Assembly: GCA_022496205.1 (NCBI GenBank)
Contig: WTXD01000061.1
Location: 62,001-126,000, forward strand
Origin: Gloeopeniophorella convolvens
Taxonomy: Eukaryota > Basidiomycota > Agaricomycetes > Russulales
Direction: 5' to 3'
DNA length: 64,000 nucleotides
The position numbers were made by a program, and so were the translations under genes. Positions 35,538-45,600 of this stretch are shown here, piece by piece; the first letter of the stretch is position 1; every line of letters starts with the position of its first letter. The notes under the pieces are model-generated. The model ran no database searches, had not been told where the DNA came from, and worked only from the letters and a program-made list of their open reading frames with translations.

Positions 35538-36082
35538 TCACTCCTGAGGGGCCGCCTCCTTCTGTTGCCTGCGCTGCCTTCTTGGCATCTCCACCATAGA
35601 CTCCGGATTTTTAATGGTGTCGTTGTCCCCAAGTTCGCTGTGCTCGGTAATGCGGACCTCTGCACACGAGCTTAGGCCCCCACCCTCTGAGAGTATGAGT
35701 ACACGCACTGTAGAGCTCCTTCCCGTCCTCGTCGACCTTGTCGGGCAGCCGTTCCGCCTGGACAACGTTTTTCCTCAGAAAGTCAGCGATTTCCCGACCA
35801 AGCTTCAGATTCTCTTGGATGGTCTGTTTGTCCGTAATGGAGCGCTGGTCAGTTGCATCCTTCCTTATCTTTTCCCGGAATGCTGAGATGAAGCATAGAG
35901 GTCGAGTAAGCAGTTGTAGTGTCCCTTACCGAGCACACTGGCCGGTCGCCTGCCACGTCGACGAGTGAGCAGACCCTTTAACCGGACAGGTTAAGGACGC
36001 ACCGGAGAAAGTAAAGAGGAAGCGCGCCACAGTCGCGGTAGACGGAGCGTGCCGCCGCACGCAAGGACGGAGAGATGGACAT
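35538..36082 (-). CDS. MZM1: LYR-motif protein MZM1/LYRM7, complex III assembly factor
   Basis: Starts at the ATG at 36082 (MSISPSLRAAARSVYRD) and ends at 35538. The first exon has the LYR-type start of the family; the core is AFREKIRKDATDQRSITDKQ, then TIQENLKLGREIADFLRKNV and VQAERLPD; the end is RITEHSELGDNDTIKN followed by a basic tail (MPRRQRRQQKEAAPQE). About 120 residues, as expected. MZM1 holds the Rieske iron-sulfur protein in the matrix before it joins complex III. Between YRD and AFREK the expected residues (LWRAS, FTFSGDRPV) are spread over three frames, with one-base gaps near 36033, 36016 and 35936; these sum to three, so the frame returns. Two introns flank this stretch. Confidence 0.72.
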
Positions 36083-36738
36083 GGCCTCGGACGTGCTCCG
36101 AGCGGTGGCGGAATGGTTGGGTTCGGAGACCAGGACCGAAGAGCAAGAAGATGCTTATGTCATTCAGGGAAGCGTGCCTGAGATTGAGCATCTGAGATCT
36201 AAAGCAGCGCAAGGCGCGCTCCTTTTATGGACGCATTCAGTCGGCCGTCGTTCTCCTCCTCGCCATCTCAACAGTGGCCAACTTTAACTCGATAAAAAAA
36301 GTGTGCATAGGTACAGGGGACTCTGTGCCTCGGGAGCTGTAATTAATGCAGGGGATCGGTATTGCCTCTGTATGCGCAAGTCGAGGAAGTAAGGTTCGTC
36401 ACGCTGAATCTCCGCTCGCTGCGTCTCACCGCTTCGGAAATCCCTGTTTCTCTGCCGGGGGGTCGCTCGACCGCCTCCTGTACTATATCAGACCCTATAG
36501 TGGGCGTACTGATGCATTCCGGGGTAATTGCGTTAGGGAGCCCCAAAACTCACGTGATCCGAGAGTAGAGTTTGTTGACTGCACACAAACGTGCCGGAGT
36601 TTTAACGTCTCTTGACTTCAAACCACCACCTTCACCGCTACTCTCCTCCCCTTCGTCTATTAAGCTCAAAAGCTTCTGAACAGCGCCTGTACTCAAACTA
36701 CAGCATAAACCCCGGCTTCATCAGCGTCCTCAATCGCA
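36083..36738. promoter_or_regulatory. Divergent intergenic region, MZM1 and histone H1 promoters
   Basis: About 655 bases between two divergent start codons. It includes an A run at about 36294 and AT-richer stretches than the neighbours, as expected of promoters. No coding frame with conserved features. Confidence 0.5.
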
Positions 36739-38088
36739 ATGGCTCCCGCAAAGAAATCGTCTCCTTCCAAGGCTCCCAAGAAGGCAGCTGCTCGGTCAGC
36801 TCCCACTCATCCCAGCTGGACTGATATGATCAAGGTGCTTTAACTTCTGAGAACTGCTCTACACCCTCTTCTCTTGCATCCGGGGGCTTTTGGCTGCTCT
36901 CCGCGCCTTGCATCGTCGTCATCGACGTCGTCTTCCAAAAAAGGGGTAGAAAGCTACTTCCGGTCATTGCCGCGCGGCGCCGTCTGGCCTGCGCGTCGCT
37001 CCCACACGCTGCATCAGCGCTACTTGCGCCTGCGATCGTGTCCTCACTCCCTTCTCGCTCTTTAAGCGTTGTGTGCATGAAGGCTGATCCGCCACTGCTC
37101 GTATAGGAGTGCATCAGCACTTACCGTGAGGATGCGCGTCACGGGGTCTCCCGTCCCCAAATCAAGAAGTCGGCTCTCATCTTTTGCTAGCATTCCGTCT
37201 TGCTGGACTGAGATGTGCTCTAGATTCGTTGAGGAGACGTACCACCTGGAAATAGGCAATGCTCAGACCACGCAGCTCAGCAAGGCGATCGCCGCCGGTG
37301 CTGAGAAGGGGTCTTTCAGCTTCCCAAAGGTGGCCAATCTCGTGATAAAGTGGCGACTCTTGCTTAGTACTTGCAGGACCGTCTGGGCGCGTGAAGCTTG
37401 CTCCCAAGACTCCCAAGGTCTCTGACGAGGCGAAGGAAGTGAGTATGCCATATGGGGAGCCGCTGGCGTCGGATTGACTAAACACTTCAGAACAAGCCCG
37501 CATCCAAGACTTCGAAGCCTGCCACTTCAAAGGCTGCTGCGAAGCCTGCCAAATCCACTACCACCAAGGCAAAGACATCCGCGAGGATGACAACCGGCGG
37601 CACTCTGTTAGCCGCAGGGCCGCAGCTGCGAAGGCCACGACCACCAAGGCGGCGTCTAAGAAGACGGTCAAGAAGCCGACGAGCACCGCCAAGGCCCCGA
37701 GGCCCGCAGCCAAGTCGACTGCCACAAGGCCACCACACCAAAGCACCTGCCGCAAAAGCATCTGTTGCGAAGAAGACTGAGGCTGCTCCCAAGAAGACAT
37801 ACGCTGGTAAGAAGCCCCCCTCCGACAAGAAGACGAAGTCGAGCGTGACCAAGGGAGCCGCCAAGAAGGCAAGTCGTCTGTCCCCCTCGCTGTCTCTAGA
37901 AACTGGCTCACCGTACTCGCAGGCTACTACGGGCACGACCGCCACGACCAAGGCCTCAAAGGCCAAGGCTACGTCGACAAAGAAGGTAGCCACCAAGCGA
38001 CCGGCCGTTCCGGGAGGGTAAGCTTCGCGCCGCTCCCTCCATTCCTACCGCCACTAACTGCCGCACTCAGTCTGCAAAGGCCACTTGA
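36739..38088 (+). CDS. Linker histone H1
   Basis: Exons 36739-36834, 37107-37168, 37224-37329, 37377-37438, 37491-37868, 37923-38018, 38071-38088. The N-terminal tail is MAPAKKSSPSKAPKKAAARS; the winged-helix globular domain follows (THPSWTDMIKECISTYRED, VSRPQIKKFVEETYHLEIGN, LSKAIAAGAEKGSFSFPK, GPSGRVKLAPK). The long C-terminal tail is Lys/Ala/Pro/Thr-rich (KASVAKKTEAAPKKTYAGKK), ending SAKAT. It binds linker DNA and compacts chromatin. Frame breaks of one base occur at the exon 3/4 junction (37329), near 37600, 37722 and 37736, and at the last donor (38018), so the stored sequence does not translate end to end. The intron at 37869-37922 starts with GCAAGT. The gene is certain, its exact sequence is not. 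Confidence 0.82.
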
Positions 38089-39416
38089 GCCCGCCCCCTC
38101 GCCACATCCTGGAAACCTCGTCCACTCGTTCCGTTCACAGCCCAAGCTTCATGGACACCTGTCCCCCCGTCCCCGTTATCTGTTCCGTTGCGATGTGCTT
38201 CTAAGCTAGTAGTATTATTGACTGCAGAACACTGTAAGAAGGGCCGCCCGTTCCTCCGGACCGGTACCATCATGTCGCTGTCGTCGCCGTATCGGACCGC
38301 TCAGCACACGCCTGCCCGCCTGCCTTTATTTATGTATTTACGCGCGTGGTGTCTTTCTTGTGTACTGTTACCTGCCTCCGCCGTAGGAAAAATCACGACC
38401 TCGGAGTGTACCGCATCCCGTATCGAACCAAAGTGACGCGCTTACGTAACTGATACCCCGAACCGACGTCGGGTTTGACGCGGGTGGCTCTGTTCCGGTC
38501 TGCGAATCAATCGAGGGAGCGTCCTGGACTGATATGGCAAGCATCCTGCCCGATTTGGATAACGGGGACCCGGCCGCGTCTCCCCGCGGGCCCGGGGATG
38601 GAGGGCCCTGGATAGCAGGCTTGTTGGTGTCGCCGCGGCGTCGCATCGTGTGGGGCGCGTGAGACCGGATGCCGGCGAGATCGGCGGGGGGCCTGGTGAT
38701 ACGTGCACCTCGGCGCGAAGTCGAACGGCCCCCATCGTGCACGCAAATAAATGAGGTACGCCGCGGGTCCAGCGTCCGCCGCGGCAGCCCGGGCCCCGCG
38801 CAGAACGCGGCGTGCTGGAAGTAGTACATACTGAGTCGTCAGACGTGCGGCCGGGACTGATCGATGCGGTGGCTATCGTGAGGCGCGCGGCGCGTGCGAG
38901 GCTTCTGCCGAGGAGCGCGGTGCGGCGGCCGGATGGCGGCAAGTCCTCTCCGTATACAGGTAGTGCACGCAGCGCAAGGGTCGCAAGTTACCCTTTCACA
39001 CGCGCATCGTGTTTCACAGACAGCTGCTGCGCTTGAGCTAGCGGCGCCCGATTGGGGCGCGCGGCGTGTAAGCTGCGTGTATGCGCGCCTCGGACAACCC
39101 GCGAACGCAGCATCCTGGCATCTGCGAAATATACAACGGGACATACGGGCAAACAGGCATGCGTGCATGCGGGACGGGGCAGGGTGCGCTCTAGCGGGAC
39201 AACAACAAGCAAACGGTACGTGCGGCAGCAATAAGCAAATACGCAGTCGGGTCACAGGACGGGGTAGAACAGGATGGGGCGGGACAGGTAATAAACTAGG
39301 GGAAGCGGGCTTTGGCAAAAGGGGTGTTACAATATGTGTGTTATTGGGTGTTATTGGGTGTGTCCAGTGCCAGTGGAGAGGCAAGCCGTGTTATGCGGCC
39401 GGGCCCTGCCCGGCGC
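38089..39416. other. Spacer between convergent genes
   Basis: About 1.3 kb between the H1 stop and the ABD1 stop. Open frames exist on both strands at 38440-39800 but give Arg/Ala/Pro-rich translations without conserved blocks. A short direct repeat (TGTTATTGGG twice) lies at about 39340. Long 3' UTRs would explain most of it. Confidence 0.5.
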
Positions 39417-41529
39417 TCAGCGTTTTTCCATCGCGAATGCGACGTAAATGTCTGCCACGGGTGTGTGTTAGCATCGAAGCACAGAGTAATGCGGAGGGGA
39501 GACGCACTGGCGGCCTCCCACTGGTCCTCGTCCATCTCGGTCTCGCCGTTTGCGTCGACGACGTTCATCTTCTGCAGCAGCGTCTTGAACTCGCCGTGCT
39601 CGTTAAATTCCTCGAACACCTCGTGGAACTCTTTCTTGTACAGCGGGTGCAGGCCATACTCCGCTGCTATCCTGCAACGATAAGCCCGCATCAGCCTCCA
39701 CCGTCATCCGAAGCGAAGGGCAGAGACGAGCTGCGGCTGCACGCACTGCACGAACGGCTCCCAGCGCACGATGTACTCCGGCACGTCCTCGACCGCGTCC
39801 TGTAGGAAGAACGAGTACCGGTGGCCGTACAGCGGCCGCGGCTCGCGCCCCTCGAAGCGGATCGAGTACACCGAGTTGCCAAACGCAAGGTCCGGCACGC
39901 CCGCGGGCACCTGGTCGAGCCGCATGAGGAGCTGCTCCGCATTCGGGATCGTGCCGACGAACACGCCGCCGGGGCGCAGCCAGCGCGCGACGTTCGTGAG
40001 CATCGTGCGGACCTTCGCGAGGCTCTCGAACGCGTAGTGCATGCAGAACTGCATCGACACGACGTCGAACGGCGCCGCGAGCCGCGCGGGCGGCACGCCG
40101 CGCGTCAGCGCCTCCGAGTAGCAGTCGAGCGCTGCGAACGTCGCATCGAAGCGCGTCTGGCGCGGGAGCGACTCCCAGCGCGCGCGCGCCTGGTCGACGG
40201 ACACCGCGGCGATGTCTGGGGAGTGTGTGCATGCGCGTCAGTGAGGCGCGCGGACATGGGCGGCGGGCGGTGCGCGTACCAAGCGCGACGTATTCTTTTA
40301 TCCGGGCCTTGCTCCACTTGTTGAGGTCGCCGCCCTTGCCGCAGCCTAGGTCTAGCACCTTGCCGCGGAGCCCGCCCCGGCCTCCTCGGCCACTGCCACC
40401 GCCGTCGGCTAGCGTGCTCGCGGCGAGCGCCGGGTGCGCAAAGCGCGTGATGAGCACGGACTTTATCCAGTTGTTGAAGTTGCGCAGGCCGATGATGCGC
40501 GACACGCGCCGCTGCTCAATGCCCACCTCGGGCCGGGCGTTGTCTGCCGCGCGCGCGATCGGAAATTAGTGCGTGCCGTCTAGGCGCGGATGAGCGCAGG
40601 TACGTACAGTGGTCCACGACGCGCCCGACGTCGCGGGAACGCTTGTGCGGCGGCTGCGCGCCCGCGTCGGCGTGGGCGGGGGGCTCGAACGACGGGCTGC
40701 GCTTGCGCTTCGCGAGGCGCCGCGTGCCCGTGCCGAGCTGCGTGCGGTAGAAATGTGTCTCGTCGGGCGTCAGCGGCTCGAGCACAGAGCCGGCGGGCGT
40801 GCGCCGCTGTGGGTTGTAGGGCAGAGCCTTGGGCTTTGGCGGGGGCGACGGTGAGCGCGGGGGCGGCGTAGGAGTGCGCGCGCGGGGAGCAGGGGGCCGG
40901 GGCATGGGCATGACGGGGGATGGCGGCGGGCGATGTGAGGTTGACGAGGAGGTGGAAGGGCGGGACAGAGAGACGTTGGAGCGGCCACTGATGGGTGAGG
41001 CAGGTGGGAAGATGGGAAGGATGGGGCCGCGCTGCTCAATGGTGGGGGTAAAGAGGCCGGAGGCTCGCTCGGTGATGGGGGTGAAAAGGGAGTCTGGGTG
41101 TGATGGGGAGGCAGGGACAGGGCCGGGGTAGGGGGCGGAGGCGGGGGCAGAACCAGACGGCAGGAAGACGGTCCTGAAGGCGTCCGGGGATGAAGAGGCA
41201 CTGGGGATGCGACGGGCAAGAGAGGAGGCGCGGGAGAGCTTGTCGTCGGGGGAGGGGTAGCGAGGGGGGTCGTCGGGGGGATTGGGATGGAGGATATGGG
41301 CGAGGGAGGAGGCCCTCACGGGTGGAGGTGGTGGGTGGAAGGAAGAAGAGGGAGAGGTGTCGTTGAGGAGAGCGGCGACGGTAGCGCGACGGGGAGGGTG
41401 TGTGTGTTGCGGGGCGACATGATTTGGCGGGGGAGTTGCGGAGGGGTGTGGGTGATGGCGGGGGAGGGTTGGCGAGCGGGCGACGGGCGAGTTGAGCACG
41501 GCATCTCTGACGGGGTCGAAGCCAGGCAT
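39417..41529 (-). CDS. ABD1: mRNA cap guanine-N7 methyltransferase
   Basis: Five exons: 40608-41529, 40280-40543, 39747-40215, 39508-39671, 39417-39451; 1854 nt, 617 residues. The first 300 residues are a Pro/Ser-rich disordered extension, much longer than in yeast (436 in total). The catalytic domain starts at [20 protein letters not shown] and [10 protein letters not shown]; then the SAM-binding motif [51 protein letters not shown]; the motif [15 protein letters not shown]; and [19 protein letters not shown]. The end [10 protein letters not shown] is typical. It methylates the 5' cap of nuclear transcripts after capping. Donor GTGCGT at 39746 was chosen over the open frame continuing past it because it joins WEPFVQ to [15 protein letters not shown]. 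All phases agree. Confidence 0.95.
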
Positions 41530-42631
41530 CACAGATTTGGAAGATTCTGGGCTGAGACCAGCTGAAGCGAGGCGCGAGACGGTCGCGAGTGGTCGCTTTG
41601 TCGCTGTCGCTCTTCGTCGTCGGGTGCACGCCACGAGCGACTGTACAGACGCGCCCAGCCTCGCCCCGCCAGTGGCTGCCACCCGCCTCCCGGCACTCTG
41701 CGTCTCCTCCCCCTCCTCCCCTCCTCCCCTCCTCCCTTCTGACTCTGCAGCGGGCTGCCACACACAATCAGGCGCCTTGTTACCTACTACTACCCCCGCC
41801 GCCGTTCCTACTTCTGCCTTTTTCCGTAATCGTCTCTGTGCCTGGTCCATACTAATCACCACTGCATCTCGTACCCCTGTCCTTTTTCCCTGCCGAACTA
41901 CAAGTATGTATCAAAAATCTCTTGCTGATGGTGCTTCCCCGCCTCGCTCCAGACGCCCGATCCAGCCCCCTGCACGGGGCTACCGCCCCTCTGGCGCCCA
42001 CGCCAGCCTGCGCACCGTGCCACTCTCCGCGCGCATGTGATGCTAGACTCTTCTTCGCGCCCGGTCGAATCACAGGCACACCTGCTATCTTCCGCGAGCA
42101 CGGACGTGCCAGCAGCTACCAGCAGCTCTCACGCAGTTACTCGGCAGTGGCCACCCCACCCAAGTTTAAAATACATAATAGAAACCGGACATCTACTTGT
42201 CTCTCGATCTCATTCCCCCAATCTGCCAATCACCCCTTGATTGCGTTCGCTCGCGTTTCGCCCGTCCCGACGGGCACCCGAGGCACATATGTCCGTTCAT
42301 CATTACAAAACGACGGGTCAGGTACACGTTCAGTCCGTACAATACTACAGGCGATGCAGAGCAACAGAGCAGCGAGCGGAATTGCCCGAGACAGAGCACA
42401 AGAGCAGAACAAGAGAGACAGCGAGCCGAACGGAGAGCATACGAGAGCAAGCCTCGAGGCGAGGTCCATTTGATACGAGCCGAACACGAGAAAGAACGGA
42501 AACAGTATGGGGCCCTTTTACTGGGACCAGGCAGTTTTGCGCGGACAAGGGACGAGAGCGTTGCGAGGCCGGCATCGCAGACATGAGAAAAGAGCGCAAG
42601 AACAAGAGTCGAGAAAAACAAGGACATGGGT
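41530..42631. other. Spacer with pyrimidine-rich ABD1 promoter
   Basis: About 1.1 kb upstream of ABD1 and downstream of the axis-protein candidate (both minus strand). A tract of repeated CCTCC units lies at about 41707-41740; CT tracts are common just upstream of fungal transcription starts. No coding frame with conserved features. Confidence 0.5.
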
Positions 42632-45600
42632 TTAGTCCCGTCGCCAGCGCTGAATCGAAGGGGGCAGCGGTGGGATAACAAGAGTGCGCCGCGCGCGTTC
42701 CTGCACTGCACGGTCGTGCTGTTGGACCTGTGCGCGCAGCGCCGCCAGGCCCTGTGCGTTGGCCTCACGGGCGCGGGCCAGGGCGGCGCTGCGGCGCTGC
42801 GAGAACGTGCCGTACTCCGCTTCCAGGCTCACGAGCCTGTTGAATCCCGCGATGCTGCGTCGGGCTCAATAATCAGGGCCTCGGACACGTGAGGGCGAAG
42901 CTGAGAACGCACTATTCGTCGAGCACGGCGGTCATGTCGGCTTGTGACTGCGCCAGCAGTTGCTTCCGCAGGGCAGCCGCCTCGCTGCTGATACTTTCGA
43001 AACGGCCACGGATGTCGTTCTTGAGGATGTCGTTCATCTCATCCAGCACCTATTGGCAGTGTCATCAGCCCGTTCATAACCCGTAAACTTTGGCTATACC
43101 GTCATGATGGCATCGATGTAATCTCCCTGCCTTCTGGCCTTTGACTTGGACGACGACGGGCGCGGCGCATCCTTGGGGCGTAATACCCGCTTAGGCGCAA
43201 AAATGGGGGGTGGGGATACCTCAGCGACGTAAGAGTGCTCCTGCCGACAAGCGAGCGACGGGGCCAGCGGTGACAATGCCTCCGTCTTTCTCACGGGCGT
43301 TCTAGAGTTCGTCGGACGAATCGGACGAGGATCTGGGTCGTCGTTGCCCAACTGGCCTGGAAACGCGTAAGTGTAAACGTCAACTGCCAGAAGGAATTAC
43401 GAATGGAAACCAACCTTGTGCCGCTTCGGGAGCGAACTCCAGGTACTCGAGCTCCTCGGGTTCGCCTTTGATGTTGAAGGCAACAGCACCCTCGTGCGCC
43501 TCCTGATTTCCCGAGTCGGCCTTGACCACCTCCTCGACGAATGGCGCAAAGGTGACGGTCTTCTGTTTCGCACGAGACGGAACGGGCGTGGGCAGGCGTT
43601 TCAAGGTCTTGGGCCTGGCTGATGGGAGACAGAGCGAGGAGTCCAGAGACACTTCGAAGTCGCGATACTGTGTTTCAGTCAGATCAAGCATGCTAGAGCT
43701 CCTCGTACCCCCCTCGCTCGGCACGGTATCCTGAGGAGAGGGGGATGTGGCGGGGCTGCTGCGTGGTAGAGCAGGCACCGAGGTAACAGGGTCGAGTCTT
43801 GACACAGGCTCCGGGGGAGGGGTGTCGCTCGTCAGGTCTATCATCTGGAACTCCTCTACTGCAACGGTTGTATTCACAACTTCCGCCGTCGGTTGCTCCT
43901 TGTCAGGATGCTGCGATCAATTCAGAAATCGGTGGAAGAGAGAAAAAAGCTGGCAGACCTCAACAATGATCGTTGGGCCATCGAGATCATCAGTATGATG
44001 CTGAGGGGCCTTGGTGTCGTCCTGGACCTCGTCGCTCGTGACGAGCGGGATGGAATCAGAGGATGGGTCGTCAGCAGTTGGAATAATAGGAACGTGTATA
44101 GCCGCATCAGGTTGCGCTGCAGTGTCCTGGTGCAACTCGTTGACCATCCACGGGGCGACATTGGACTTCTTTCCAGTCACTACAGGCGAGACGTCGGCGT
44201 TTGCCAGAGTCTGAAAGCCGCATTGTGAGCAACTCCGGACTCGATGGGGCTGCACCTTCGTCTGGACCTACCTTTGAGACCGCATTAGACGCCAAGCCAG
44301 GGTTCTCTGCAGTTAGATCGGCTTCTTGACGGGCGTCAGAACCGGCGTCAGGGAGGTCTGGGCTTGGCGACCTCGGGGTGGACTGCGGAGAGATTAATAG
44401 ACCGATCTGGACGGTAGAGATACCGCGCACCTCCACTGTGTCCATCTGGGGAAGTGGCGGCGAGTGCGAGGGAGACGAGAATGTCTGGATGGGATCGTCG
44501 TCCTCGAGGACAAGCTCCGCAGGTGGTGCCTGAATGACACGAGCCTCTACCGCCTCTGGCGTCCTCATGCTCGCCCGCTTCTTGTCGCTAGGCCTCTGAG
44601 CCCTAGGCCTTGGCCTTGCGGGTGGTCGTTTCGCCGATGGAACTGTCCTTCCGTCCTTACCTTTCATCCGCAGAACCCGGGAAGTGGATGACGAATCGCC
44701 CACCGCCTTTGGTGGTGAGCCGTGTTCCTTGGCACTCGGCGCAACAGTCGTCGAAGGGATTTCGTCGTAATCCACGTCATAATCTGCGGGCTGACGCGGA
44801 GAGGACGTCCTCTCCTTGTCAGGGCGGTGGCGGTACGTCTTCTTGACCCGTGGTGCGGCAACCCTGTCGGGCTGCCTAGCAAGAATGTGCTTCGCATCAG
44901 CAACTGTCCGAGCTGAGCTACTCTCGAGCTCAGTACGTGGCTTCTTTAGGGGCGAGCCACTCTTGCCGGAAGGCGGTTGTATGCCGTCGGCTTCTGCGAT
45001 ACGTCGCTTACGGCTAGACCTGCTATCCTTGCTAATAGTAGCCTTGTTGGTAGCTTTTTGAACTGGCTCCATCTCCTTGACCTTATCTGAAAGCTCTTCA
45101 GGACACGTGGGCACGTAAATAAGGTCTTGGTCACCTTCCGAGGCATCGGTACCGTCGTCACCTACTGATCATTGAGAAGAATTCATGGATGGTAGGATGG
45201 AATGCGCACTCGGGGAGGGTTGCTTCTCCTCGGCAACAGTGGGGTTGACCTTATCCGCCTTCGCTCGTTGTTGCCGTCCCTTGATGAAAGTGTTCAAGGA
45301 CGTCGTACGCCCCGTCACGGTCGCTGTGGCCAAACCCCCCACCCTAGCTGGGTTACGAGATAGGCGCCGAGCCGGAGGTGGACTGGCAGATGACAGCACG
45401 ATGACAGGCGGCTTCGCCTTTGGGGGTTCATTCCCATCAGAGTCCGAGTCAATGACTGCCTTTCTCCCTTTTGTTGCTGTGGCGGTCTTCAGGCCATGGG
45501 CATTCGGCGGCTTCTCGCGCATAAGGTCCTGGGAATCCATGACCCTCAAACCCTTCACCACAGCAGCCAGCTTTTGCTCCGGCGGAGGGTCCTGGGCTGG

